Below are positions 1-9,764 of a DNA stretch of 64,000 bases, one piece after another. This DNA comes from an uncultured Roseateles sp. (GTDB lineage Bacteria > Pseudomonadota > Gammaproteobacteria > Burkholderiales > Burkholderiaceae_C): assembly GCF_945956965.1 (NCBI RefSeq), contig NZ_CAMFJS010000002.1, positions 288,082 through 352,081 of the forward strand, read 5' to 3'. The position numbers and the translations under genes were made by a program. How positions within the stretch are numbered: the first letter of the stretch is position 1; each line of letters starts with the position of its first letter. A model generated the notes under the pieces. That model saw only the letters and a list, made by a program, of their open reading frames with translations. It was not told the origin of the DNA and searched no databases.

Positions 1-153
1 TTCAGCTACACCGGCCTGAGCGCCGAGCAGGTGGACCGCCTGAAGGACGAGTTCGGCGTCTACATCCTGCGCTCGGGTCGCATGTGCATCGCCGGCTTGA
101 ACAACAAGAACGTCGAAGCCACGGCCGCCGCCATGGCCGCGGTGCTGAGCTGA
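1..153 (+). CDS. tyrB: Aromatic amino acid aminotransferase, C-terminal fragment
   Basis: The window opens inside a gene read in frame 1 and ending at a TGA at 151-153, so only the last 50 residues are visible. They contain a [14 protein letters not shown] stretch and an alanine-rich end, which match the C-terminus of class I aminotransferases of the TyrB/AspC type. These are cytoplasmic PLP enzymes that transfer amino groups between aromatic amino acids or aspartate and 2-oxoglutarate. The PLP lysine and most of the protein lie outside the window, so TyrB versus AspC is inferred from the conserved tail only. Confidence 0.75.
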   Translation, partial: FSYTGLSAEQVDRLKDEFGVYILRSGRMCIAGLNNKNVEATAAAMAAVLS

Positions 154-247
154 GCCAGGCATAGCGCCGGCCTCGTGATCCTTTGCGCTTGAAGCCCAGC
201 CTGCCCAGGCTTGCTGGCCTTCGCCCGGCTTGGCGGCTGGTGTGACT

Positions 248-1123
248 ATGGGCGCTAAGCCCTCATTGCCGGATCGGCTGGATCAGCTGGACGGCTACCT
301 GGCCGCCAGCGAAGCGCGTTGGGGTGATGTGCGCCCCGGCACCGAAAAAACCATCATCTGGGGCGCTGCCGGCCAGCAGCGCGCACCCTGGGCGGTGGTC
401 TATCTGCACGGCTTCACGGCCACCCGCCAGGAAATGGCGCCACTGGCCGAACGGGTGGCGGCCGGCCTGGGTGGCCATGTGTTCTATACCCGCCTGGCCG
501 GCCACGGCCGCCCCGAGTTGGCCATGGAAGGCATGCGCCTCAAGCAATGGAAGGCCGATGTGCGCGAGGCCCTGGCCATCGGCAGCTTGTTGGGCGAGCG
601 GGTCCTAGTGATCGGCTGCTCCACCGGCGCCACCCTGGCCGCCTGGGCCGCGCTGAAAACCAAGGCGGTTGATGCCTGGGTGATGGTGTCGCCCAACTTC
701 CGGCCCAAAGACCCCTTCTCGGCCCTGCTGAACTGGCGCCTGGGCCGTTGGTTGGCGCGCCAGGTGCATGGCCGCATGATGGGTGAACCGGCCAGCAGCG
801 AAGCGCGACGGCGCTTCTGGACCAGCCGCCACCCCACCAGCGCCTTGTTCCCCATGATGACCCTGGTGGCCCAGGTGCGGGCCAGCCGACTGGACAAGGT
901 CACGGCGCCCTTGCTGATGCTTTACTCGCCACGCGACACCGTCATCCATGTGCCGGCCCTGCGGGCAGCGTTTGAACGCTTCGGCAGCCAGCCCAAGCAG
1001 CTGATCGAGGTGCACTACAGCGAAAGCCCGGGCCAACATGTGCTGGCCGGCGATATCGACGCGCCGCTGGCTACGCCGCGCATGGCGGCAGAGATCCTGG
1101 CCTTTGTGCGCCAGCTTGGCTGA
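248..1123 (+). CDS. Alpha/beta-fold hydrolase
   Basis: A 291-residue protein with the alpha/beta hydrolase layout. VYLHGF at about residues 51-56 supplies the oxyanion strand and turn. The nucleophile elbow is GCSTG at 123-127, with Ser125 as nucleophile. An acidic residue in YSPRDTVI and a late histidine in GQHVLAGD complete the likely triad. There is no signal peptide or membrane segment, so it should be cytoplasmic. I chose the ATG at 248; an in-frame TTG at 230 would add six residues. The substrate is not evident; the family includes esterases, lipases and acylglycerol hydrolases. It stands alone and converges on the ankyrin gene. Confidence 0.8.
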   Translation: MGAKPSLPDRLDQLDGYLAASEARWGDVRPGTEKTIIWGAAGQQRAPWAVVYLHGFTATRQEMAPLAERVAAGLGGHVFYTRLAGHGRPELAMEGMRLKQWKADVREALAIGSLLGERVLVIGCSTGATLAAWAALKTKAVDAWVMVSPNFRPKDPFSALLNWRLGRWLARQVHGRMMGEPASSEARRRFWTSRHPTSALFPMMTLVAQVRASRLDKVTAPLLMLYSPRDTVIHVPALRAAFERFGSQPKQLIEVHYSESPGQHVLAGDIDAPLATPRMAAEILAFVRQLG

Positions 1124-1145
1124 TTGATGAGGTCAGCGCGAAGGT

Positions 1146-1520
1146 TCAGGCACTGTGGCGCGCGAAGAGCCGCCTGAACCAGCCGCGCTGAGCCTGGCCG
1201 ACCCCCGGCGCCCTTGCTTCTGCGGCCATCGCGCCGAGCTGCGTCAGCCGTGCTTCCAGCCTGGTCAACTTGGCCTTGTGGGCGGCTTGAATCGGCGTGA
1301 GTTCGTCAAACTCGGACGGCAGATGCGGGTTGGCACCTGAGTCCAGCAGGTACAGGGCGATTTCCTCCTGACCCGCCAAAGCGCAGGCGACCAGCGGGGT
1401 GGAGAGGAACTCCGGGTGGGCGTAATTGACATCCACGCCGTGCTGGACATGGTATTTGACGAGTTCCAGATCGCCCTCACAGCCGGCGATGTACATCTCT
1501 TTCCAGTTGCCACCGGCCAT
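1146..1520 (-). CDS. Small ankyrin-repeat protein
   Basis: A 124-residue protein. About three ankyrin units fill residues 10-90: GDLELVKYHVQHGVDVN, then TPLVACALAGQEEIALYLLDSGANP, then LTPIQAAHKAK. The tail is basic and alanine-rich and ends near WFRRLF. No signal peptide is present. Ankyrin proteins of this size usually act by binding a partner, but nothing nearby identifies one. The gene converges on the alpha/beta hydrolase, leaving 22 bases between the stops. An ankyrin-like tail also ends the protein at 11337-12260. Confidence 0.75.
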   Translation of the reverse strand: MAGGNWKEMYIAGCEGDLELVKYHVQHGVDVNYAHPEFLSTPLVACALAGQEEIALYLLDSGANPHLPSEFDELTPIQAAHKAKLTRLEARLTQLGAMAAEARAPGVGQAQRGWFRRLFARHSA

Positions 1521-1708
1521 TGCTGCCTCCTTTGAGTCTGCCTTCAGCGCCGCACTATAGGGGCTTGGGTCGGGTGGGCTGCTGAGCAGCTTGCAGTTCC
1601 CTCACACATGCGGTCAAGTTATGGCTTGCGCCCGCGCTTTCATTGGTCAGCCGGGCGGCCCTTCACTAAGCTGGCGGCTTGTATTCCCAGTGGCAGGCCG
1701 AAGGACGA

Positions 1709-2983
1709 ATGAGCGGACGACGAGAAAAGCATTGCGTGGTGATCGGCGCCGGCGTGGTGGGGCTGACCAGCGCCTGGGCCTTGGCCGAGCGCGGCTTTGC
1801 CGTCACCTTGATCGAGCGCGAGGCTCAGGTGGGCCAAGGCGCCAGCTTCGCCAATGGCGGGCAGCTCAGCTACCGCTATGTGTCGCCTTTGGCCGATGCC
1901 GGCGTGCCGCTGAAGGCGCTGCGCTGGCTGCTGGACCCGGACGGCCCGCTGCGCTTCAAGCCCGATTTGCGCTCGCTGCAGCAATGGCGCTGGATGGCGC
2001 AGTTTCTGCGTGCCTGCCGCGCGCCGGTGAACCAGCAGATGACCACCCGGCTGCTGGCGCTGGGCGCCTACAGCCAGGCCGCGTTTGCGCAGCTGCATGC
2101 CGATGCGAAGCTCAGCGCACCGGCCCTGCAATTGCGCAGCCCCGGCAAGCTGGTGCTGTACCGACATGCCGCCGAATTCAAGCGGGTGCGCCAGCGCCTG
2201 CAAGCCCAGCCAGCCGGCGCCGAGCAGGCCCTGGATGCCGCCGCCTGCCTGCAGTTGGAACCGGCCCTGGCCGCCAGCAGCGTGCAGCTGGCGGGTGGCA
2301 TCTTCACCCCGGGCGAAGCGGTGGCGGATTGCCATGCGTTTTGCACCCACTTGGCCGCCAGCTTGCAGCGCCATCCCAATTTCCGGGGCCTGGTTCGGGG
2401 TGAAGTGCTGGGCTTCACGCAGGGTACTGGCGGGCGCATCGCCGCCGTGCAAATGAGGCAAGGTGACTTGGCTGCAGACGACTTTGTGCTTGCCGCCGGC
2501 CTGCAAAGCCGCAGCCTGGCGCAAAGCCTGGGCCTGCGGCTGCCGCTCTATCCGCTCAAGGGTTATAGCCTGACGGCGCCCATCGCCGCCGAACACCTAG
2601 CGCCCGAAATCAGCGTCACCGATTTCGAAAAGAAAGTGGTCTACGCCCGCATCGGCGCGCAGATGCGCGTGGCCGCCATGGTGGACATGGTGGGCGATGA
2701 CGCCAGCCTGGACCCGCGCCGCCTGGCCTCGCTGCGCGGCCATGTGCAAGCCATGTTCCCACGCTCGGCCGACTATTCTCAGGCCAGCGCCTGGGCCGGC
2801 TTGCGCCCGGCCACGCCCAGCGGCGCCCCCATTCTGGGGGAAACACCGCTGCGCAATCTGTGGCTCAATGTTGGCCATGGCGCACTGGGCTTCACCTTCT
2901 CCTTCGGCACGGCCAATATCGTGGCGGATCTGGTCGCGGGCCGCGCCAGCCCGGTGCCCTTGGATGGCTTTCAACTGGCCTGA
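1709..2983 (+). CDS. FAD-dependent D-amino-acid dehydrogenase-like oxidoreductase (DadA family)
   Basis: A 424-residue flavoprotein of the DAO/DadA family. The N-terminus carries a Rossmann dinucleotide motif (VVIGAGVVGL) and the family signature SFANGGQLSY. The C-terminal FAD-binding end contains GLRPATPSGAPILG and NVGHGALGFTFSFGTA. Known members oxidise D-amino acids, typically D-alanine, to the keto acid and ammonia and pass electrons to the respiratory chain. The ATG at 1709 is preceded by an AAGGA ribosome site; an upstream TTG start has none. The next gene, a serine hydrolase, begins only 8 bases downstream, so the two are probably co-transcribed. A second, closer DadA homologue lies at 56760-58034. 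The substrate is inferred. Confidence 0.85.
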   Translation: MSGRREKHCVVIGAGVVGLTSAWALAERGFAVTLIEREAQVGQGASFANGGQLSYRYVSPLADAGVPLKALRWLLDPDGPLRFKPDLRSLQQWRWMAQFLRACRAPVNQQMTTRLLALGAYSQAAFAQLHADAKLSAPALQLRSPGKLVLYRHAAEFKRVRQRLQAQPAGAEQALDAAACLQLEPALAASSVQLAGGIFTPGEAVADCHAFCTHLAASLQRHPNFRGLVRGEVLGFTQGTGGRIAAVQMRQGDLAADDFVLAAGLQSRSLAQSLGLRLPLYPLKGYSLTAPIAAEHLAPEISVTDFEKKVVYARIGAQMRVAAMVDMVGDDASLDPRRLASLRGHVQAMFPRSADYSQASAWAGLRPATPSGAPILGETPLRNLWLNVGHGALGFTFSFGTANIVADLVAGRASPVPLDGFQLA

Positions 2984-2991
2984 ACAGACTC

Positions 2992-4218
2992 ATGAGTTTT
3001 ACCCACGCTGAACTGGCGGACGCGCTGCTGGCAGCGGTGCGCGCCCAAGCCTTTGAGCAGACGCCCGACAGCTTGCAGGGCGGCGCGCCCTTGGGCCTGC
3101 ACCCCAATATTGATCTGGCCGTGGTGGCTTTTCCCCGTGACGCCGCGCCGGTGTATGCCAATGTGCTGTTCTCGCGCGAGCACCCGCAAGGCCTGGTGGC
3201 CGAGATCGCGCCGGGCGCCGGTGCCGTCAGCAATATCAGTTATCTGGCGGATTGCCAGGACGCTCAAGGCAACTCCATCGCCTGGCTGCCCGGCGCAGAT
3301 TGGTCGCAAATCAACTGGCGCGCGCTCACGGGCCGCGGTGCGCAGCGTTTTGTCGCGCCCTATCCGGCCTCGCTGCTCAAGCTGATGGTGCTGGTGGGCA
3401 TGGGCTTGCTGGTGGACTTGGGTCGCAGCAGCTGGGAGACGACGGTCAGCTACGCCGGCCAGCGCCGCAGCATGGCGGATTGGGCCTTTGACATGACGGC
3501 CAGCAGCAGCAACGAGGCCACCTCGGCCCTGGTGGCGCATCTGCATGCGCTGGGCGTGATCCGCCGCCATGCCGGCTTGGAAACACATAACGAGTTACAC
3601 CGTTGGTTCGAAACCCTGGGCCTGAGCAGCTTGCGCCTGGCCAATACCCGCGCCGATGGCGGTTGGGGCAATGCCGCAGGTTCGGGCGTGGGCCATTGCC
3701 AGATGACCGCCTGGGACACCGCGCGCCTGCTCTGGTGGCTGGATCCGCAGGCGCCGCCCGCACCCTGGCTGGGGGCCGACGCGCCGCGCCTGAGTGACTA
3801 CAGCCGCTGCCAGATCCTGCACTGCCTGCGCGAGCAAGGCCTGCACGAGATCTTGTCCAGCGGCTTGCTGATGGGCTTGCCCGCCTGGGTGCCCGGCCTG
3901 CCCGCGCGCCTGCCCGCCCGCTGGGTGCGCGCCGACGGAACCGCTCGGGTAGCGGGCACTGACTTCCCTGGTGACCTGCGGCCGGCCACGAAGCAACCGG
4001 AACTGCTGTTCGCGCACAAGACTGGCAATACCCAGAACTACAGCGCCGACGCCGGCATCGTCATGGGCCTGGCCCCGGCGCAGCGCCGTTACCTGATCGC
4101 CATGACCAGCAATCTGGGCAGCCGCTACGCGCCCGAGGCGCGCCTGGCCACCACCTGGCGTTTGCCGGCCTTGGGGGCGGCGGTGGATGCGGTGATGCGG
4201 GGCTGGTTGGAGGCCTGA
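2992..4218 (+). CDS. Serine hydrolase of the class A beta-lactamase / PBP fold
   Basis: A 408-residue protein with all three active-site motifs of penicillin-recognising serine enzymes in order: SLLK at 127-130 (nucleophile and general base), SSN at 172-174, and KTG at 343-345. It is longer than a class A beta-lactamase (about 290) and has no evident export signal, which is odd for that activity. A cytoplasmic or non-classically exported amidase or esterase acting on D-amino-acid compounds is as likely. The ATG at 2992 lies 8 bases after the DadA-like gene, suggesting one transcript and a linked role in handling D-amino-acid compounds. That role is inference from context. Confidence 0.75.
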   Translation: MSFTHAELADALLAAVRAQAFEQTPDSLQGGAPLGLHPNIDLAVVAFPRDAAPVYANVLFSREHPQGLVAEIAPGAGAVSNISYLADCQDAQGNSIAWLPGADWSQINWRALTGRGAQRFVAPYPASLLKLMVLVGMGLLVDLGRSSWETTVSYAGQRRSMADWAFDMTASSSNEATSALVAHLHALGVIRRHAGLETHNELHRWFETLGLSSLRLANTRADGGWGNAAGSGVGHCQMTAWDTARLLWWLDPQAPPAPWLGADAPRLSDYSRCQILHCLREQGLHEILSSGLLMGLPAWVPGLPARLPARWVRADGTARVAGTDFPGDLRPATKQPELLFAHKTGNTQNYSADAGIVMGLAPAQRRYLIAMTSNLGSRYAPEARLATTWRLPALGAAVDAVMRGWLEA

Positions 4219-4253
4219 GCGGCGCCCCGCTCAGACGTGGGGTACCGCCGTGG

Positions 4254-5192
4254 TCAGCGCTGGCGCTGGCTCCACAGCACGCCAGCGGCGATCAGCGCCA
4301 TGCCCAGCAAGGTGCCGCCATCGGGCTGCTCGCCGAACAGGGGCATGGCCATCAGCGTGGCCAGCACGGGGGTTAGGGCGCCGGCGGTGGCGCTGCGTTC
4401 CGCGCCCAGGCGGCTGACGGCCATGCTGTAACCCAGCGTTGACAGCAGGCCCACGCCCAGGCCCTGGATGGCGAGTTGCAAATAGAGCTGGCTGGCGGGC
4501 AGCTGGGGCAGGGCCAGCGGCTGCTGCAAGGCATGCCAGCCCAGCAGGGGCAGCAGCAGAAGCAGCGACACGCCGGAGATCAAGGCGGCCGCCTCAATCG
4601 GCGCCAGCTTGGCCTGGCGCAGCGCCAGGGTGTAGGCCGACCACATCAGGCTGCCCAGCAGAAAGAGGCTGTAGCCCTGGGCCAGATCGGCTTGGCCCGC
4701 ACGCAAGGCCAGCAAGGTGGCCACGCCGGCGGCAATGCACAGCAGGGCTGGCCAACGCCGCAGGGCCGAGCGGCCATGCAGGGCGGCAGCGAGCAAGGCG
4801 GTGAACAAGGGCAAGGTGCCGGGGATCAGGGTGGCGCCATCGGCCACCGGCGCATGGCGCATGCCCCAACCGGCAATCAGAAAGTAAGGCAGGCCGGCAC
4901 CGGCCACCACCAGCAGCAGCAAGCGGGCCGGCACGGCGGCAAAGCGGGCGCGCCGCGTCCACAGCAGCGGCGCCAGCAGCAGGCCGGCAGGGCCGAAGCG
5001 CAGCAGGGCCAATTCCACCGGCGGCAAGGCGGCGCGCGCGCCGGCGCGCAGCGAGATGAAAAAGGCGGCCCAGATGCACAGCGTCAGTGCCAGGGCGGCC
5101 CAGCCCAGCCATTGGGTTCGCGCTTCCTGTTTGTCTTGTGTTTGGGCGGTGGCAGCCAGGGTAGCGCTGGGCGAGAGAGTGGGGGAGGACAT
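4254..5192 (-). CDS. EamA/DMT-family membrane transporter
   Basis: A 312-residue inner-membrane protein with about ten hydrophobic helices in two EamA repeats. The first begins near GWAALALTLCIWAAFF; the second ends with LATLMAMPLFGEQPDGGTLLGMALIAAGVLW. Drug/metabolite transporters of this type commonly export amino acids or other small metabolites. I use the ATG at 5192; the longer frame starting at 5336 would add an arginine- and leucine-rich stretch that looks like non-coding promoter DNA. The gene is divergent from an Lrp/AsnC regulator at 5402, an arrangement typical of a locally regulated amino-acid exporter. The exported compound is unknown. Confidence 0.85.
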   Translation of the reverse strand: MSSPTLSPSATLAATAQTQDKQEARTQWLGWAALALTLCIWAAFFISLRAGARAALPPVELALLRFGPAGLLLAPLLWTRRARFAAVPARLLLLVVAGAGLPYFLIAGWGMRHAPVADGATLIPGTLPLFTALLAAALHGRSALRRWPALLCIAAGVATLLALRAGQADLAQGYSLFLLGSLMWSAYTLALRQAKLAPIEAAALISGVSLLLLLPLLGWHALQQPLALPQLPASQLYLQLAIQGLGVGLLSTLGYSMAVSRLGAERSATAGALTPVLATLMAMPLFGEQPDGGTLLGMALIAAGVLWSQRQR

Positions 5193-5329
5193 GGACAGCA
5201 GCAAAAGAAGGCGAGGCGCAGGCGAATGACCGCGCAAAAAGAAAAGGCGCGCGCCCGGCGGCGGCAGCGCCGCTGGCAGCGGGAGAAGCAGGCAGAATTT
5301 TCTGGCTTCACCCTGGCTGATTTGCTGCC

Positions 5330-5365
5330 AATTCAATGACTTGCTGGGTTGAAAGCGCTTGAATT
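5330..5365. promoter_or_regulatory. Inverted repeat in the EamA/Lrp divergent promoter region
   Basis: A 7-base inverted repeat (AATTCAA at 5330-5336 and TTGAATT at 5359-5365) sits in an AT-rich patch between the exporter gene and the lrp-type gene. Its position fits a binding site for the divergent Lrp/AsnC protein, but the arms are short and this is only a candidate. Confidence 0.3.
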
Positions 5366-5401
5366 CGCCAATAATCGCTCGAAGATTGATGGAAACAAGC
5401 C

Positions 5402-5860
5402 ATGGACAGAATTGATATCCAGCTGCTGGACTTGCTGCAGCGCGAGGGGCGGCTTTCGATTGCCGAGCTGGCCGAGCGGGTGGCGCTTTCGCCCAGCCCC
5501 TGTGCGCGCCGGCTCAAGCGCCTGGAGGACGAGGGCTTGATCGCCGGCTACCGCGCCGTGCTGGACCGCAAGGCGGTGCAGCTGGCCACCACCGTCTTCG
5601 TCAATGTGCGGCTGATGCATCACCGCGAGGATGCGGTGCAGCAGTTCGAGGCCGCCATGGAGGCCATGGCCGAGGTGGTGGCCTGCCATGTGGTGAGCGG
5701 CGCGCATGACTATTTGCTGGAGGTGGTGGTGGGCGAGCTGAGTGCTTACGAGCACATCGTGCGCCGCCTGCAAGCCCTGGCCATGGTGCAAGACATCACC
5801 AGCAATTTCGCCATCCGCTGCGTCAAGAGCGGCGCGCCGCTGCCGCTCAACCGGGTTTGA
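5402..5860 (+). CDS. Lrp/AsnC-family transcriptional regulator
   Basis: A 152-residue regulator of standard family length. An N-terminal helix-turn-helix ([20 protein letters not shown] followed by a recognition helix ending [12 protein letters not shown]) occupies residues 4-55. The RAM/ligand-binding domain follows, with the typical [17 protein letters not shown] segment. Such proteins bind an amino acid and act as multimers on DNA. It is divergent from the EamA exporter, its likeliest target, and is followed after 17 bases by hydroxypyruvate isomerase, probably on the same transcript. Confidence 0.9.
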   Translation: MDRIDIQLLDLLQREGRLSIAELAERVALSPSPCARRLKRLEDEGLIAGYRAVLDRKAVQLATTVFVNVRLMHHREDAVQQFEAAMEAMAEVVACHVVSGAHDYLLEVVVGELSAYEHIVRRLQALAMVQDITSNFAIRCVKSGAPLPLNRV

Positions 5861-5877
5861 TTCAGGAGTGCCCCGCC

Positions 5878-6708
5878 ATGCCCCGCTTTGCCGCCAATTT
5901 GTCCATGCTCTACCCCGAGCATGCTTTTCTGGACCGCTTTGCCGCTGCCGCCCAAGACGGCTTTGCGGGGGTGGAGTATTTGTTTCCCTACGCGTTCGCA
6001 GCCGCTGACATCGCGCAGCGCCTTCAAGCGCATGGCCTGAGCCAGGTCTTGTTCAACGCGCCCCCCGGGGATTGGGACGCGGGGGAGCGCGGCCTGGCCT
6101 GCTTGCCCGGCCGCGAGGCGGAGTTCCGCCAAGGCATTGAGTTGGCGCTGAGCTATGCCGAGGCGCTCGCGTGCCCGCGCATCCATGTGATGGCCGGTCT
6201 GGCGCCGGCCGGCGTTGAGCGGGCTCAGCTGCAAGCCACCTATGAGGCCAATCTGGCTTGGGCGGCGGCAAAGGCAGCCCAGGCTGGCCGGGAACTGCTG
6301 ATCGAGCCCATCAACCCGCGCGATATGCCGGGCTATTTTCTGCAGCGCCAGGAGGCGGCGCACGAGATCGTGCAGCGCCTGGGCGCCGCCAATCTCAAGG
6401 TGCAGATGGATCTGTACCACTGCCAGATCGTCGAGGGCGATGTGGCGATGAAGTTGCGCGACTACCTGCCCAGCGGCCGGGTCGGCCATCTGCAGATTGC
6501 CGGCGTGCCCATGCGCCATGAGCCCGACCTGGGCGAGCTGAACTACGCCTATCTCTTGCCGCTGATCGACGAGATCAGCGCTGCCTGTGGCTGGAAGGGC
6601 TGGGTGGGCTGCGAGTACCGCCCGGCGCGCGGGGCGGTGGCGGGTGGCACCAGCGATGGGCTGAGTTGGGCCGGCATGAGCCGGGCCCAGCCCGCCACGC
6701 TCACTTGA
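5878..6708 (+). CDS. hyi: Hydroxypyruvate isomerase (TIM-barrel)
   Basis: A 276-residue sugar-isomerase TIM-barrel protein. The start [13 protein letters not shown], the [14 protein letters not shown] strand carrying a metal-ligand glutamate, [12 protein letters not shown], and the terminal GWVGCEYRP are hallmarks of Hyi. The enzyme interconverts hydroxypyruvate and tartronate semialdehyde in glyoxylate metabolism. The ATG at 5878 has an AGGAG site; the TTG at 5857 overlapping the lrp stop is less likely. Glyoxylate carboligase and tartronate semialdehyde reductase, its usual partners, are not in this window, so here it follows only an Lrp-type regulator. Confidence 0.85.
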   Translation: MPRFAANLSMLYPEHAFLDRFAAAAQDGFAGVEYLFPYAFAAADIAQRLQAHGLSQVLFNAPPGDWDAGERGLACLPGREAEFRQGIELALSYAEALACPRIHVMAGLAPAGVERAQLQATYEANLAWAAAKAAQAGRELLIEPINPRDMPGYFLQRQEAAHEIVQRLGAANLKVQMDLYHCQIVEGDVAMKLRDYLPSGRVGHLQIAGVPMRHEPDLGELNYAYLLPLIDEISAACGWKGWVGCEYRPARGAVAGGTSDGLSWAGMSRAQPATLT

Positions 6709-9555
6709 AGGTGTAGTTCGCCAACAAGGTGAAGGCGCGGCCACGTGGGTCAGCCACGCGCGGGTCCCAAGAACTGCCCGAGCCCAGGTCGGCGTCGTAG
6801 TAGGTGCTGAACGGTGGGTCGGTGTTGAGCAGGTTCTTGATGCCGGCCGTCAGGCGCAGGCTCTTGAAGCCGCTATAAGTGACCGAGGTGTCAAAGGTGC
6901 TGTAGCTCTTCACATCCTTGACCCACTTCGCCGGCTTGACCGTGCCGCTGGCCACGCCGGGCAGCACCGCGTCTTCGTAGCCGCCGGTGAAGCGCTGCGT
7001 CAGGCTGCCGACCCAATCACCCTTGGCGTAGCTGACGCTGGCCACATGCTTCCAGCGGATGCCGGGGTCGCTGTAGCGGTTGAACTTGCCCAGCTCGCTG
7101 GGGCCCCAGGGGTCGGTGTCGCTGATGCGGGACTTCTTCTCGATCAGATAGCTGCCTTCCAGGCTGGCCACCCATTTGCCTTCCAGCAGGGTACCGGCCC
7201 AGGCGGCGCTGACATCCACGCCTTGGGTCTTGCCACCACCGGCATTGAACCAGCGCTGGTCGATGGACACCAGCTCACCCGCCGCATTGCGGGCGAAGCG
7301 GTCGGCGAAGCGGGTGTAGTTGTTCAGCAGCTCGCTCATGCCGGGCGTGCGGATGGCGCCATTGCGCTCAATGCTCCACCAGTCGGCGCCCAGGGTCATG
7401 TCTTGCACGGGGGCCAGCACGAAGCCGAAGGAATACTGCTTGGAGGTCTCCGGTGCCAAGGCTGCATTGCCGCCGCTGATGATGTCAGGCGTCACAGCCA
7501 CGCAAGCCGGGTTGCTGGCGCTGACCACCAGGCCGGGGCATTTGGCCGGGTCCACCAGGTCCTTGCCCGCGTAGGGCGAGATGGTGGCGCCATTGAGCGC
7601 CTGGCTGAAGGTGGGCACCTTGAAGCCGGTGCTGTAGGAGCCGCGGAACAGCAAGGCGTTGCTGGGCGTGAAGCGGGCCGAGATCTTAGGGTTGGTGCTG
7701 CGGCCGAAGCCCGTGTAGTCGTCGCTGCGCAGGGCGACGCTGACTTCCAATTCCTTCAGCACCGGGATCATCACCTCGCCGTAAGCTGCCTTCACATCAC
7801 GGGTGGCACCCGACACCGAGTTGCTGCTGTCGAAGGGGGCGTTGGGGATGTTGAGGTCGGTGTACTTGTCGCTGCTGGGGGCACCGTCGATGCCGCCGAA
7901 GCGGTAGGTCTCACGCCGCAAGTCGATGCCGAAGGCACCCATCACCGCGCCGGCCGGCAGCTTGAACAAGGGGCCGGTGGCCGAGGCGTCCAGCTGCGTC
8001 ACCTTGAACTTGCCGCCATAGAGCTTGAGCCCGCGTGCGGTGGCATCTTCCAGCGCCGCCAGGCCGGCGGCCGTTTGCGCTTCACCGGGCATGGCGAAGG
8101 GGTTCAGATTGCCCGAAGCAAAGGCGGCGATCAGGCCTTGGCGGTAGTAATAGCCATTGCCCAGCTTGGAGCTGTCATCGCTGCTGGCGCTGGAGATGCC
8201 GGTTTTGTAGTCCCAGTCGGCAAAAGGCAGCGGGCCGTCCAGGCCGATGAAGAAGCGGCTGGATTCGGTTTCGGTCTCGATCTCACGCGCGCCGCAAGGC
8301 ATGCAGCGCCAGCGGAAGGCGATGGGCTTGCCCTTGTTGGCGGCAATGCTGGGGAAGACGGCAGCGATCGAATTGAACACCTTGTCGTAAGACGCGCCGG
8401 TGCTGGGGTAGAGGTATTTGTTGGTGCCGCTGGTGCTGAGCTGCGAGTTCGAGAAGGACTTGGCCGAATGCACCTTGGCGGCGACGAATTCCGCCGTCAG
8501 CAAATGCTCGCCCAGGCTCTTGCTGACGCGTGCGACCAGATTGTTGTTCTCCACCGGCTGCTGCAAGGTGGCGGCCACGCCGGTGTCCCAGGCGCAGCCA
8601 TAGGCCGCGCTGGGGGTGGCCCACAGGGCGGCGTCGTAGGCGGCGGAGTTGGCCATGGTCTGGCAACCGGCCGCGCCCGGCAGGTTCAGCACATTGATGC
8701 CGTTATAGGCCTGTGTGCCGCCGGGCAGCTTGGGGCCCTGTTGTCAGGGAAGGTGCCGGCGGTGCTGGTGAAAACCGTGCCGGTGGGCGTGCCGCGGGTG
8801 TCCACCGCCAGGCCGCGCTCGGGCTGGAAGGTGTTGACGAAGGCGCGGTCACCGCCGCTGAGAATCTTGTTCTCGGTCCGGGTCAGCGCAAACATGGCGT
8901 TATAGCCATCCGTGGCCAGATTGCCGATGCCGCCGGTGGCGGCAGCGCGGTAGATATTGCCCCCGCCTTGCTGGGTCGCATCGGCCGAAGCCTGGAACTG
9001 CAGGCCGGTGAAGTCGCGCTTGAGGATGAAGTTGATGACGCCGCCAATCGCATCGGTGCCGTAGATGGCCGAGGCGCCGTCCTTCAGCACTTCCACCCGC
9101 TCCACCGCGCTCATGGGAATGGTGTTGAGGTTGACGGCGGTGCCGTTCAGGCCGTGGGCCGCCACGCGGCGGCCGTTCAGCAGCACCAGGGTGTTCTCGG
9201 AGCCTTGGCCGCGCAGATTGGCGAAGCTGGCGCCGTTATTGCCGCGCGAGCTGCCGGCCACCACATCGGATTGGCTGGCCATATTGTCCAAGCCATTGCC
9301 GTTGCTGGTCAGCGAGGCCAGCAACTGCTCGGCGGTGACGATGCCGGCGCGCTCCATCTGCACGGAGGTGATCACCTGCACCGGCAGCGAGCCTTCGTCC
9401 GAGATGCGCTTGATGCGCGAGCCGGTCACCTCCACGCGTTCGATCTTCTGGGCGCCGTCTTGCGCTTGGGCCAGCGCTGCCGAGCCCAAGAGGGCCAGAT
9501 GGGCGCCCAGGCCCAGCAGGGCCAGGCGATGCGTGAGAGGGGACAACTTCAACAT
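6701..9555 (-). pseudogene. TonB-dependent outer-membrane receptor, frameshifted
   Basis: One receptor gene is split into two frames. The 5' part (8686-9555) encodes a signal peptide ending ALAQAQ, a TonB-box-like segment (KIERVEVTGSRIKR) and the plug domain with LRGQGSENTLVLLNGRRV and GASAIYGTDAIGGVINFI. The 3' part (to 6701) encodes the beta-barrel, ending [14 protein letters not shown]. Both frames join smoothly if one base is restored near 8736-8744; the second frame then reads on as GPKLPGGTQAYNGINV. The combined length is about 950 residues. Such receptors import siderophores, vitamins or glycans with TonB energy; the ligand is unknown. The ATG at 9555 has a GGAG site. The lesion could be a true mutation or a sequencing error. 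Confidence 0.85.
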
Positions 9556-9764
9556 GGGTTTCTTCTCCTTCGGGGGGGATAAACGGGGCGGCAGGATTCT
9601 CAGTCCATGATGGACGCTTGCCGGGCTTGCCCGCCTCAGGGAAGGCCAGCGTTTGTTGCATATGCCCCAATGAAAGCTTGTCGGGCTTGCATAACCTGGG
9701 GTGATGAACAGGCGATTCGAGTGGCGCCAAGACCGTACAGTCAGGCCACCGTTGCCCCTTGCTC

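Noticed and set aside
5193..5336. 48-residue N-terminal extension of the EamA transporter
   Set aside because: The extension is Pro/Arg/Leu-rich without family similarity and would consume the divergent promoter region; the ATG at 5192 gives the normal length.
7046..8905. A 619-codon plus-strand frame opposite the TonB receptor
   Set aside because: It is a complementary-strand shadow of the receptor barrel with the same low-information composition and no ribosome site.
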